DNA of 64,000 nt from Liopterus haemorrhoidalis. Taxonomy: Eukaryota > Arthropoda > Insecta > Coleoptera > Dytiscidae. Both the position numbers and the translations under genes were made by a program. Each line of letters opens with the position of its first letter. The stretch's first letter is position 1. Under the pieces are notes generated by a model. The model did no database searches, was not told the origin of the DNA, and saw only the letters and a program-made list of their open reading frames with translations. The DNA is taken from the NCBI GenBank assembly GCA_963971575.1, contig OZ020612.1, positions 66,461,869-66,525,868 on the forward strand. Direction: 5' to 3'. Shown in pieces: positions 32,336-43,892 of this stretch.

Positions 32336-32975
32336 TTTTTAGGGTTTTGTAGGTACGACCAAGAAACCCTTAAACCGTCATTTAGTCGTTTGTCTGTCTG
32401 TCTGTTCGGTAAAAATTGTAGCCAAACGGCTAAACCTAGAAAGTTGAAATTTGGCATGCTTATACAACTCTTTGACCCGCACATAGGAAAAATACTAAAA
32501 CATCTAAAAAACATATCCCCTAAAAATATAAACAAATATGTGCTCATCGAAAAAAAATATATATATATTCTTTTTTAATTCTGAGTAGTGTATCAAATGA
32601 AAGCCCTTAGTACGTGGATTAACGATCAAAATTTTATTTTTGCAAAATAAATTATTTTGATTCGATTTTTGCCAAAATTGTGCAAAAAAAATGGCCCACA
32701 CCATGTAGCCCAGATGGTTTAAAATAAAAATCTGAAAAAATTCTGAATAATGTACATTGGTGTGAACCAAAATTTTCGGAAAATAACGCATTTTTTGTGT
32801 TTTTTGGTTGACTATGTAAATATTTAATACGTTATGTAAGATTGTAAACCAGTACGCCTTAATGGTGTAGTGGTTAGACATCTCGCTTTCTAAATTGCGA
32901 ACTAGGGGTTCGCTTCTTCATTTTTGCTGATTCCCGTGCGATTTGATTTAAATTATGTCAATTTAATATGCATTT
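32336..32975 (-). repeat. family B element, copy B3 (truncated)
   Basis: TTTTTAGGGTTTTGTAGGTA at 32336, a short TCTG tract, the conserved AAATTTGGCATGC and AAGCCCTTAGTACGTGGATT blocks, then the tRNA-like module. The distal part is missing after about 32975. Confidence 0.7.
32854..32921 (+). other. tRNA-like module of B3
   Basis: AATGGTGTAGTGGTTAGACA and AGGGGTTCGCTTCTTC are good A- and B-box-like elements. TCGCTTTCTAAATTGCGA can form an anticodon-like arm. It most resembles Glu/Asp-type tRNA heads. T-runs follow. Confidence 0.6.
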
Positions 32976-33358
32976 TTCTCAAAATTTTTGTGATGTAAGT
33001 GTACTAAACTGTGTATTCGTTGAATTCAGAATAAAATTCCCTTCCGAACAAAAATATTTAAAAAAATATGTTCTCATTTAAAATAAGAAAGTTGGGTTCC
33101 ACTTTCAAGAAGGTTGGGTATTTGGAGAACCACTGAAAAAAAAATTAATAGTTTTGTAATAGACTTGCAAAATGGTATTTCTTTGCTAATTTAACCAACC
33201 TCGTAGCTCTCATAGTTCTCGCAATGGTGGAACACTTAGTTTGAATACCCTGTATAGATTATCTTAATTATTACTACAAGAAAATTACATTTCTGAGTTT
33301 TTAAAATAACAATAATATCACACAAATTTTTTTCGATCTTGGGCTTCAATAATTCTTG

Positions 33359-33377
33359 CCCCCCCCCCCCCCCCCCC
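33359..33377 (+). repeat. poly-C tract
   Basis: An uninterrupted run of about 19 C follows CAATAATTCTTG. The length may be affected by sequencing error. Confidence 0.8.
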
Positions 33378-33540
33378 AATCAGTGAGGCCTGCAGGACCT
33401 TAGCTAGGGCGCCGCCACACTAACAGCTAACTAGAATAGGTCTATTATTTGTTATATGAGTTTTTTTAAAAGCGTTTTTTAATAGGATCTTTTTTTTCTT
33501 GATTATACTTACAAAATCCTAAATTAAATTTATTTTCAGA

Positions 33541-33760
33541 TACTAAAATTGTTACCGAATTACGAATACGAATCTGAGGTACAATTCTTTTTTGTTTTCA
33601 AATTAATTTATGATATTAGATTGTAACCACACCGGTGGTCAGTGGTCCCGAGATAAGCTTAAAATTCTTAAAATAATCCAAGATGTTCTTGAAGATAACC
33701 ATACACTGCAAACTTTGAATGAAACAGTGAATTTATTACATAAACTCACCACAAGATAAT
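33541..33760 (+). CDS. possible small two-exon coding fragment, unidentified
   Basis: TTTTCAG at 33534-33540 precedes a frame ILKLLPNYEYESE that ends at GAG/GTACAA. An acceptor ending GGTGGTCAG at 33641 would join in phase to WSRDKLKILKIIQDVLEDN, then HTLQTLNETVNLLHKLTTR and a stop. The frame looks protein-like and the splice sites are plausible, but I recognise no family and there is no upstream exon to support it. It may be a captured gene piece or chance. Confidence 0.25.
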
Positions 33761-34283
33761 GGCAGGTTTTCGACAATGGAAAATTGAAAGTAACAAAAAA
33801 TAAAAATAAATATTTCTTATAAGCATTTTTGTTTTGGAAATAAATTGGTGAATTTAAAAATTATAGACCCGGTACTTTAAGATGATCATTACATAAATGG
33901 TTTTGTTTTTTTACTCTTACAGTTTTTGAAATTGGAATTTTTAATATTTTATAAAAAAATACGTGCTAAATGGTTTTCTGAAAATTTTATAAAAACGATA
34001 ATTTGATCAGTTATTAAATGAGTACATAATCTAAGACTACTGTACGATGATATATCGAAGGGTTTATAGTTCTTTTAGAATTGAACTTGTATTTATTTTT
34101 CATTTTAGCCGGTCTGTACATAAGGTAATTTTTTTTCGAATTTTGATAAATGGTTACAGTTACAACGTCAATGGCCGACCAGCAGCTAATTGTTTGTTAC
34201 TTGTATTTTAAGCGATTTAATCGATTAAGGTTATTGAGATTTGTCAGTTGAACTGATATATTTTACAAAAGTATTTTCATTTA

Positions 34284-34553
34284 ACGAACGGAGGGGCCGA
34301 GCCAACGAGCTCGGCCACACGTGATTAGCGAAATCATGCAGTTCGGACTGGTAATAACAGTCTGAATCTTGAGACTGCTAGTTTAAATCCCCGTTGGTGA
34401 ATTATTCGGGCGAGAATAATATGTTAATATTACTCCCATTTTCACAATCATTCACCCCTCATCCAGCTGTACGAGCTCGCCCCCTGGCATCGCCGATTAG
34501 CCACGTTGCAGAAATAGGCCGATGTAAAATAAATAAAATAAAAGAAAAAAAAA
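34284..34553 (+). mobile_element. SINE with tRNA-like head and AAATAA tail
   Basis: TCATTTA lies on both sides (34277-34283 and 34554-34560). CTAGTTTAAATCCCCG is B-box-like. The body ends GCAGAAATAGGCCGATG, then AAAATAAATAAAATAAAAG. The 270-bp size, target duplication and tail fit a SINE. Confidence 0.7.
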
Positions 34554-34560
34554 TCATTTA

Positions 34561-36290
34561 CTCATGAGTGTCATTTAAGTATTTTATAACATGAAAGGAT
34601 TCATTTGATAATTTTTGGCATTTCCATTTGAGTACCAATGTAATACTTTACGCACTAGTGCTTAAAAGTACCATTTTAGATACTGTAATGCATGCGTAAA
34701 GGGCCTACTTGACGCAGGGCGTTAGAAAAATATTTTTATTAAACTGTCTTTCATAATAAGAACACCAACTGTAATTGTATAAAATCTATTTTAAGTTTTA
34801 TGATAATGATAGGAAGTCCTAGGTAACTGTAAATATAGTAGATATTCACTCTCACGTTATCAGTGGTCATAAACACATATCAGAGGCTCATCTAGAATTC
34901 CATCCACGTTCTCCAATCACCTCCAAACACCAACAACGATCACAGTTACGTGCAATTCTAATCATAGGTAGTCTCCTTACGTAACTCCATCATAGATTTT
35001 GTAGATTTACCGTAAATCAGATTCACCGGCATGAATTGCGCTTCCAAACATAAAATAACTTCATTATCAACTGTTTAAAGAGAATTCACTCGATAGAATC
35101 CATTAACTATACTCTTTATTTAAGCGTCTCTTTTTGGCCATCAAATCTTCTATTTTTCTCAATTTATGTAAAATATTTTTATATTTTAAAAATTCATCAG
35201 TACGTTAATTACTGCTATAAAACTTTAAAACTAAAATTTTAACAGCGCACTTTTTAGCAGCTGTAATTATTACCGTGCAGTTCTAGCATGAAAAATTAGA
35301 GTTTCAAGAGAAGACAAGGGATTGTATGCCTCCTCAAACAAAAATTAGAATACAACACGCATAATTTGTATTAAATTGAAGCAAATATTTATTTGTTTAT
35401 TTATTCTAAATAAAATATTCGTATAATTTATAGTACGAATATATAAATGCACTATTAAATTTTATTACGTAATAAAAAGTTTAGCCCTAGACGTGAGGAA
35501 ACTTTTAAAAGTTAGGTAAAGAAAGCCACGATTTAATATCCTGGACCGTTTAGCAAATATTATATGCATGCCGCGTACATTTCAGCACTGCACTAACTCG
35601 TCGCTTCCCGGAAAGCGAGCTCGAGCGTGTCGTTCTTCTTCCACTCAGCTAGTCTGACCGCCGCACATCTGCATCCCGCTCTGTACATCGAACCTTATGC
35701 ACAGGACGATGCTTCTATATATGTATAACTATTAAGCATTACATAGGAACCTTCCTGCACTTTCATTTAGATTATTTCTATTCCCATTGGTTCGATGGAA
35801 ATTGATTCGGAAATCTTTCAAATAAAATATTAAGGGCCACTGGTTTAAATTATAAAAGATTATACCAGTCTAAAGTTCCACGTTTTTCATAAGGGTATTT
35901 TTTTAAAATAACATCTTTTTCCTCAACTTTAATTAGTCGAGTAATTAATCATTGTAAATTTACTGTTACAGATCTGGTTTTTATTTTTTTGATATTTGAA
36001 ATGTTGCAGAACAACCCTGTATCAGGTCAGTATGAAACATTTTTGTTTTTATTTTTCAGTAATCCTTTTACAGTTAACCAAAGGTTTAACATGATCGGAA
36101 ATCAGTTGTCTGCTTTAATTAATTAACAAGGACTTTAAAGAATAAATTAAAAGTATTAATAATTTGTAGTTACAGATTCTTGATAAAAACATGTATCATT
36201 TTTACAAAAAAACACTCAACGTTTCGAAAATGTACTTTTTATTTTAGTAATGAAATCAGGTACGTTTATCTCGAGATATCTTTACGCGAT
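34561..36290. other. unassigned stretch
   Basis: A moderately GC-rich patch at 35580-35700 (CGTCGCTTCCCGGAAAGCGA) stands out, but no open frame or element end is recognised. The rest is AT-rich. Confidence 0.4.
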
Positions 36291-37000
36291 TAACACAGGT
36301 TTCATCTTTATGAACGGGTGCTGAACCTTGTTGAAACGTCCATGGCTTACAATTAAATCAAATCGTACTAAGAGGTTTTACGAAGTCGTCAAGAACCATT
36401 TCTGGGTACACTTTCGCCGATGTTTTTACTCCTTTTTCACAAAAAAAGGAGCTTCGTCACTCTCTATAACTGATTCCACACCCAAACCATCACAGATGCG
36501 GGATAATGACCTCTTTCAACCTTCTGAACAAGTCGACTTGCTTCTAGAGATGACCGAGCATACACTCGTATTATTTTGTGTATTAAAATTTTTTTCGACA
36601 GTAATTTTTTTTTTTGTCCGGAAAAAGGATTTGTAATATCTGTCATTCGCATACTTAGCTATCAGACGCTTCGCCTTTTCTTTTACCTTTTTCTTTAGAT
36701 AATCTGTCAATAAATGACCTGCATGCTTCAAGCACTAAGTTTTAGGTCACTTTTAATAATAGGTTATACTGATCTTGAAATTTTCATTTCGCGAATAAAG
36801 ATTTTTTGTATTAACTTATTACGGCGAATTAGAGCATGAACAGCTTTAAAAGCTACTGCGTACGAACAGTTCTTGGTCTACCTGATCTTCGACCCCACCA
36901 GTCTCCTCGAACAACTTGACAGTCGATACACAAACATTCTGCTGATACCAAGTGACTGTAATGTTTTAAAAATTTAGCTTTTTGACAAACCACACTTATG
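36290..37000 (-). pseudogene. mariner-like transposase, degraded
   Basis: Read right to left on the minus strand: GRRSGRPRTVRT (second HTH of the paired-type DNA-binding domain), HLLTDYLKKK, KAKRLIAKYANDRYYKSFFR, KKITVEKNFN, VYARSSLEASRLVQKVERGH, YPASVMVW, FCEKGVKTSAKVYPEMVLDD and PWTFQQGSAPVHK. The expected second catalytic Asp in FQQDSAPAHK is Gly. Several frameshifts are present. The C-terminal part is missing left of 36290. Confidence 0.75.
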
Positions 37001-37214
37001 AAGACAAATAACGGTGACTGTATTTTCTATATCATCCCATTCCACGATTAACAATTTCAGATTTTTCAAACTACGTATACTGTGGTAGAGCATAAACATA
37101 AACTGTCCTGTAACATGTACTGTTATTCTGGTGCAGAAAAATATATTGTCCTAACAGATCTGAGCAAAGTTCATATGGCAACATTATTTATGACACGATT
37201 CTAACGCCTAACTA

Positions 37215-38502
37215 CCAGGTCTACAAGTATGAAATGCGGATTTTTTTCAAACTTGCCGCGCAAATAGAGTGTATAGTTCAAAGTTTCAACACATATGGCG
37301 TTTTGTTAAGTTATCATAAAGTGTCAAGTGCGTATAGGTTATAATTTGAAAAGTGATCATATAGTTTTGTTTTACTGAGTTAAAAATGTCAAATTTTGTG
37401 CCAAATAAAGAGCATTCGCGGACAGTACTACTGTTTTGTATTCATTTGAAAAAAACTGCTGCTGAATCATACTGACTGCTTCGAGAAGCTTATGGTGAAT
37501 ATGCTCCATCGCAAGATACGTGTGAACGATGGTTTCGGCGTTTCAAAAGTGGTGACTTTGATCTTACAGACAAAGAACATGGAAAACCTCCAAAAAAATA
37601 TGAAGATACAAAATTGGAAACATTGCTACAGGAAGACGATAGTCACTCACAAAAACAACTAGCAGAGCAGTTAGGCGTTAGTCAACAAGCTGTTTCCAAT
37701 CACCTACGAGAGATGGGTAAGATCCAGAAAGTCGACAGATGGGTTCCACATGCATTGAATGAGAGACAGATGGAAAAACGCAAAAACACTTTTGCTTTGA
37801 AATTTTGCTTGCACGATACAAAAGAAAGTCTTTTATGCATCGTATCATTACTGGCGATGAAAAATGGATTTATTTTGAAAATCCCAAACGCAAAAAATCA
37901 TGGGTGAACCCAGGCTCACCCATCCACATCAACTGCAAGACCGAATCGCTTTGGCAAAAAGACAATGCTCTGTACTTAGTGGGACCAAAAGGGTGTGGTC
38001 TATTATGAATTGTTAAAACCTGGTGAAAGAGTTAATACCCAACTCTACCAACAACAACTGATCGAATTGAATCATTCGCTGCTCATAAAACGACCAGAAT
38101 ACGAAAGAAGACACAAGGTAATCTTTCTTCACGATAACGCTCCATCACATAAGGCAAAAGCAGTTTTCAAGACATTGGAGGCACTTAAGTGGAAAGTGCT
38201 ACTCCATACCGCTTACTCACCAGACTTGGCCCCTTCAGATTACCACTTGTTCGCATCGATGGGTCACGCACTTGCCGAGCAGCACTTTTGTTCATATGAA
38301 AATGTGAAAGACTGGCTAGATGAATGGTTTGCGGGGAAAGGGGAAGAGTTTTACTGGCGAGGTATTCACAAATTGCCTGAAAGATGGGGAAAATGTATAA
38401 CTTCTAATGGAGCATACTTTGAATAAATAAACTTTTACTGTTCTTTTGAGTTTAATATGTTTTATTAAAAAAAAAAAACGCATTTCATACTTGTAGACCT
38501 GG
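37215..38502 (+). mobile_element. near-complete mariner element
   Basis: CCAGGTCTACAAGTATGAAA and TTTCATACTTGTAGACCTGG are inverted ends. TA lies on both sides (37213-37214 and 38503-38504). At 1288 bp it matches the usual mariner size. Confidence 0.95.
37386..38426 (+). pseudogene. mariner transposase (DD34D), one stop and two frameshifts
   Basis: Cuts and pastes its own element at TA sites. The frame starts MSNFVPNKEHSRTVLLFC. The first HTH is followed by a TGA in ESYxLLREAYGEYAP, then WFRRFKSGDF, HGKPPKKYED (AT-hook/linker) and the second HTH QLAEQLGVSQQAVSNHLREM with WVPH. The catalytic triad is visible as ITGDEKWI, FLHDNAPSH and YSPDLAPSDYHLF (D, D, D with 34-residue spacing). A shift near 37795 moves to another frame and a second shift near 37985 restores it. 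Total length is 1041 bp, equal to the family norm of about 345 codons, so the damage is point-like and recent. Confidence 0.9.
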
Positions 38503-38993
38503 TATTTGACAGAAGAACTTGCTATTTCTCATGTTTAACTCAAAAACAAAATATTATTGCAGTCAGAAATTATGTGCAAGGCCGAGAACTTACTGGCGAG
38601 CCGTCATATGTTCCTGGTGAGAGATTGTCCCTAAATCAGTCCCTGCATTGTACATACAGTATATACACGTCTGGCGTCCTAGGTTAGGTCATTACACCAA
38701 AATTCAATTATACATGCTGTATTAACATGATCGAGAACTAAAAGGCGATGGCTGTGGTTTTTACCAGATAGTTCGTGCTTGTATCGCGCGGGACTCGACT
38801 CTCTGTGTTCTCCGCGATCGTCGCCCCGAACACCGTCAAATATGGTCACGCACCTACCATTGTCACTATAAGACATACAATAACTCCAATCAATTTAACG
38901 TATTAATTTATTATTAAAACTACTTTGGTGGCCATGGAAAAATTTTGCTCGAATGACTTTCAAATTTTTTCAAATTAGACAATTAAAAAAAAT

Positions 38994-39130
38994 AATGTGA
39001 AGTATGAATATTCACACATTTCAGGGTTTTGTATGTATTTATAAAGTGATAACAAATTATGGATACATTTTAAGAATAATAAATTTCGATAACTTTTGAA
39101 ATAATACTACGTGCTTTCATCTAGACTTAT
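38994..39130 (+). repeat. family B left-end fragment B7
   Basis: AATGTGAAGTATGAATATTC, ACACATTTCAGGGTTTTG and about 100 further bases matching family B. The rest is missing. Confidence 0.6.
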
Positions 39131-39435
39131 AAACGTACTTAATTAAGAATTGTACTGGCATAAAGGCCCAGCAGCGTCGAGAGACGGGGGAAGCTGGTAC
39201 AAATTACCGGGGCCCCAAGGAGTCGGGGCCCAGCTATATAGACGGATTGCTGATAGGTGATAGGTTACATGTATGTATCAAGTAGTGCATTCATATAATA
39301 ACCTAGTTACCATTTTTCAGCGATTTTAAAAATGTTTTTTGTTATTTGTCTTAGCTGTCAGTGTCTGTTAATAATATTAATTAATAGAGATTGCGACCAA
39401 TTATTAAATTCACATACAAATTTTAAATCTGCTGG

Positions 39436-39961
39436 AATATTTTAATTCCGAAAAAGAGAACAATGGGCCACTTATTTCTCTATCTTGTGTCCATCAAAGA
39501 GTAGCAGCTGCCTTAAAGATTTCGGAATTAACAATTCGTAGAATTATAAAATGTAATAAATCTGAACTTCTCACTAACAAAATCACGAGAAAACGAAGGA
39601 AATTAAAATCTGAACCAGTTTATTTTATTGATACATTGGCACAAACGTATGGTCATGAAGTACTAAGATTACCTCCTTATCACTGCCAGTTTAACCCCAT
39701 TGAACTAATTTGGGGTATAACAAAAAATTATTATGATAGACATATTGGTCAAAACGGATATAGTGATAACGAAGTTTTGAAAATGTGGCAAGTAGCCTGT
39801 GATCAAATTGGTTGTAAAACTTAAAAAAATCAGTTAAAAAAATCGAAATTTAATAAATGAATGGTGGGAAAGGGAAAGGATTGTTGATGATATTAATCCA
39901 ATAATAATAATACAAGAAATGACAGCGATAGTTCAGATGACGACGATATCATGCATTACAG
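39436..39961 (+). pseudogene. internally deleted DDE transposase (HTH joined to last catalytic motif)
   Basis: The frame EKENNGPLISLSCVHQRVAA, ALKISELTIRRIIK is an N-terminal HTH. After TRKRRKLKSEPVYFID it passes straight to TYGHEVLRLPPYHCQFNPIE, LIWGITKNYYDRHI, the region with the final catalytic Glu. The two earlier catalytic Asp regions are absent, so it cannot be active. After the stop at 39822-39824, INEWWERE, IVDDINPIIII and the acidic DSSDDDDIMHYSD tail continue in shifted frames to a TAA near 39961-39967. It matches an IS630-like insect transposase family with PPYHCxxNPIELIW. Confidence 0.75.
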
Positions 39962-40430
39962 TGACTAATTTTTTTTAAATAAAAATAAACATTTAAATAC
40001 AACTTGTAGCAAAATATTATATGAATAAATATATGTTTACTTAATATTTTATTACTTTGTACTTAGGGGAAACAGAAAAATTTAATTTAATTAAACAACA
40101 AATTATAATCTAAAATTTACGTATGAGTATAAGTTTTTCTTTATTTTATAATTATTTATAATTATTACCTTAAAATTAATAATTTTGTTTGAGTACTGCT
40201 GTGAATTTATTTTCGCGCTCTAATTAGTAAAGATATCTACGAATCATGCCGTTTCTTTCTAATGCTTTGTTTTTTATTAAAATAATTTGGAAGGTTAGTT
40301 GTCAACTTGCGTCACTATACGTTACTATGGGTATGCAAATAATTATAATGATATAGACAGAGAAAGCATATAGTATTGTATATCGATACTTGTATAGTGC
40401 GTTCGAAGGCGAGTTTGCAGTATAGCTCTT

Positions 40431-40727
40431 ATGGAAAATGGGAGCGGTGTTGCCAAATGTTGTAAAAGTGTCAAATGTGTGAATTATAATAATATGAAAA
40501 ACTCGTATGATTTACAAAAATCAACTCTTATAAAACTCAAAATAACAGTCAACAAAAACAAATGGCCATTTGTAGAATACTGCGTCTTCACAGATCAGCG
40601 CGTTTTAGAGCTGGCAACGTCGACAAGCAAGAAAAGGATAGTGTCATTGTGTAAACCCATTAGAGAGTATGAAAAAGAACTACTCCATATGCCCTGTACT
40701 GCAAACTCACCTTTGAACGCACTATAG
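40431..40727 (+). other. anonymous 98-codon frame within the DDE transposon
   Basis: MENGSGVAKCCKSVKCVNYN and ITVNKNKWPFVEYCVFTDQ are readable but match no family I know. The frame lies just inside the right terminal repeat and could be chance. Confidence 0.2.
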
Positions 40728-40763
40728 CAACGAACAGTCACCTATCAGCAATCCGACTATATA

Positions 40764-41620
40764 AAACTTTTACTAGGGTGCTTTAATGTTTTTCGACTTC
40801 ATTTGACCTGCAGTATCACACATTAAAAAATAAATAAGAAAACATTTAAAACCCTGTATATAGAACAATAGAAATAGAACAATAGATAGAATAGAATAGA
40901 ATAATATATTTGCATGTTGTATACCTATTTTTTTTCTCAATTTAACCATTCCATTTTGATAAATATTTAACCCTTGTTTGAAATAAAAATCCGATATTTT
41001 TATGTCCGATGTTAACAAATCAATTTGTGTCAATTATGTTGTGACATAAAATAGCAAGGGAAATAATGTCAAAACAGATTATGAAGTGAAATAATTCATG
41101 TGCTTAACTCTGTTAATCTGTTAACTGTTATTTTAAAATCACTCTCGCATTCCGAACATGGTTGTTTTTTTATGACATGTTTAATTCCGCTCATTGCAAA
41201 CTCTTTTGTCTCTTGTGAATTCCAGTTCAAAATTTATTTCTACAAGTCAGTAAAATAATAATAAGTACAAGCAATTAACTGTGAAATTTATGCGATCGAA
41301 AGGAGTGCGAAGAATAATACAAATGAAATGAGTACAATGGAATAACATTGTTAGAATTAAGTAGAACTTAAATAACTACAGATTTCTGATAATTTTTAAA
41401 ACAATGCTTAAAGCTCTGTACACAATTACATGTGATCTACAACATCAAAGAATTTATGTCATCAATAAAAGTTACAAACAATGACGTCACTTTCAAGTAC
41501 GTTTACATGCGAAAGTTTATATTTTGTAAACACAGCACACTGCCACCTACTAAATATTATTACAATATCAAGTATGTATTTAAGTTTCACACACTGTGTT
41601 AATAGTTTGGTTAAAATCAA
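40764..41620. other. unassigned stretch
   Basis: AT-rich with ATAGAATAGAATAGA repeats near 40882. No gene is seen. Confidence 0.5.
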
Positions 41621-41624
41621 AAAA

Positions 41625-42547
41625 TTGATGTGAAGTGTGAATATTCACACATTTTAGGGTTTCGCAGGTATATAATAAGTGAAGGCGGTATGCTGAGTGT
41701 GTAGGACAAATTTTACTTTGTAGTAATCACGGCAAAATGAACGATATTTTTAAAATAATTTATCGTCTGTTAATCATATAATAAGATAATTATTAAATTT
41801 ACGCTCTTAAAAATTAAATACAACATTTGTCAAAATATAACTAGAATTTTGACAAATAATTTCAACATAATAAAAATGCAAAAAAAAAAAACAGAAAAAA
41901 TAAAATTCACTCCGTACTCGAACTCGAAACCCTTCGTTTACCAGCAAGTTTTAGCTTACGACCAGTGCTCTAACCAATAACGCTATCGTACACCTTGCAT
42001 GTGAGTGTCTTACATTGGTATAACTTTTGTACTTTGTAAACCAAAAACCACAAAAAATGCGTTATTTTCCGAAAACATAATCTGATCAAAAATTCCCGTT
42101 GTACTATTTCGGTTCACACCAATATACATTACTTAGAATTTTTTTAGATTTTTAGTTTAAACCATCTGGGCTACAGGGTGTGGGACAATTTTTTTTTACA
42201 ATTTTGGCAAAAATCGCATCAAAATAATTTATTTTGCAAAAATAAAAATTTGATCGTTAATCCACGTACTAAGGGCTTTCATTTGATACCCTACTCAGAA
42301 TTTAAAAAAAAATATTTTTGTTTTCGATGAGCACATATTTGTTTATATTTTTAGGGGGGTATGTTTTTTAGATGTTTTAGTATTTTTCCTATGTGCGGGT
42401 CAAAGAGTTGTATAAGCATGCCAAATTGCAACTCTCTAGGTTTACCCGTTTGGCTACAATTTTTACCGAACACACAGACAGACAGACAGACAGACGACAA
42501 AATGACGGTATAAGGGTTTTTTGGTCATACCTACAAAACCCTAAAAA
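41625..42547 (+). mobile_element. family B element, copy B4 (short form, both ends present)
   Basis: TTGATGTGAAGTGTGAATATTCACAC and GGGTTTCGCAGGTAT on the left, GTCATACCTACAAAACCCTAAAAA on the right. About 920 bp, with only four to five CAGA units. The tRNA-like module is at 41907-41990. Confidence 0.8.
41907..41990 (-). other. tRNA-like module of B4
   Basis: Minus strand: ATAGCGTTATTGGTTAGAGC as an A-box-like part and GGGTTTCGAGTTCGAGTACG as a B-box region. The distance between boxes is longer than in the other copies, as in tRNAs with a long variable arm. Confidence 0.55.
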
Positions 42548-42729
42548 TCCAAAGCTATAAGAATAAAGAATATCAACACTTATGTTTATCTCGCTTATTT
42601 CCTTAATAAAAAGAGCTAAGCCCGAATAAGTTTTATTTGAAAATATTGTTCAAATAAAATTTATTCGGGGTAATGGGAGTCAGACTATAGTGGTATCACA
42701 CATTTTTTTTTTTTTACCGACCGCCAATA

Positions 42730-42921
42730 TACAGTGAATTTCTTTTATCCTGCAACATTGAAATTATTATTATGCATGGTTTCTCTAGTAAATTATTTTG
42801 ACAGCAACGTTAAATCGCCTATGTTGCTAATTAAAAGAAACGCAATTTTCCATTGCTGTCAAATTTCAGTTACCCTAGTAATAATAAAACCTATATTGCA
42901 GGATAAAAGAAATTCACTGTA
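42730..42921 (+). mobile_element. 192-bp MITE with TA duplication
   Basis: TACAGTGAATTTCTTTTATC and GATAAAAGAAATTCACTGTA are inverted, and imperfect arms extend almost to the centre (GACAGCAA and TTGCTGTC). TA flanks both sides. This is a Tc1/mariner-type MITE. Confidence 0.85.
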
Positions 42922-42954
42922 TATAAGGGAGGTATTGTGATCATACCGATTTTG

Positions 42955-43034
42955 ACATTTCGAGATTTCGATTGATCTCCACGAACTGAGGTCCCTATAT
43001 AACGTTTTGACTATTTTTAGCATGATGTTTGTCG

Positions 43035-43129
<95 letters not shown>

Positions 43130-43557
43130 CGTCCGTCTATCTATCTATGTACACGTGCAGAGCAAATTCGGCTAAAAGGATTTTTATGAAACTTCATATT
43201 TAAGCTTTTGAAATCAATGGAACGAGTTGATCGACCTTTGGTAAAAATCGGTGAACCAGAAATGGGAGTTTACTCGTATCGATTTTAAGGTTTTTGCGAA
43301 TATTTCATGACAGAAAAATATTTCGAAAAAATTTATTTAACAAAAGTTGCAATAAAAGCAATAACTAACAACTTTTATTTGAGACATTTTTAGATAAAAC
43401 GAAAAAAATGTTTAAAAAAATCTATTTTTTCATACTTATATGTAACGTTTCCATGGTCATGATAAATAACATCTCTGTTAGATAATATTGGGCCAAGTTA
43501 TTTCTACTCTGCTGCTAGAATGTATTTTATACAAGTACTTTGTGATGTCGATCGGCC
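42955..43557 (+). repeat. family C element, copy C2
   Basis: From ACATTTCGAGATTTCGATTG to GTACTTTGTGATGTCGATCG, matching C1 in reverse. It carries a TCTG tract (43031-43143). Its expected terminus (GGCGGTCGGTTCTGTGGTGA) appears only at 43860, after an inserted or duplicated piece. Confidence 0.7.
43031..43143 (+). repeat. (TCTG)n microsatellite in family C
   Basis: Over 20 TCTG units with few interruptions, ending TCTATCTATC. Confidence 0.95.
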
Positions 43558-43600
43558 ATTAAAAGTGGCCACCACAGGTCCTGTGGTGGCCACTTTTAAT
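43558..43600. repeat. 43-bp perfect palindrome
   Basis: A 21-base arm ATTAAAAGTGGCCACCACAG(G), a single central T, and its exact complement. It lies at the broken terminus of family C copy C2. Confidence 0.95.
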
Positions 43601-43892
43601 TCCTTACATAACAACATTTTTCAAGCGACTTTTTGTGGTCTTAAAAATAATAAGTGATTAGTGACTCATAACAGTAATCTACCCATTGTACTAAATGTTC
43701 AATTTGATGACCTTGCTGTTCAATATACTTTTGTACGTTTTTTTTTTTTTTAAGTTCTCTTTATGTTTTTATTTTCTGGGGTGGCGCCTCATTTCAATAC
43801 CAATTGAAATTCTGGATTTAATTTCAAAATTTTAAAACATGTTACACTTATTCTGTAATGGCGGTCGGTTCTGTGGTGACCACAGCTGATTT

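Larger units (their letters stand above)
39235..40763 (+). mobile_element. DDE transposon with TATATAG(A/T)CGGATTGCTGATAGGTGA ends
   Basis: The left TATATAGACGGATTGCTGAT and the right ATCAGCAATCCGACTATATA are inverted over about 25 bases. The element is 1.5 kb and carries a shortened transposase gene (39436-39824 and its 3' end). The target is AT-rich and its duplication cannot be separated from the repeat. Confidence 0.8.
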
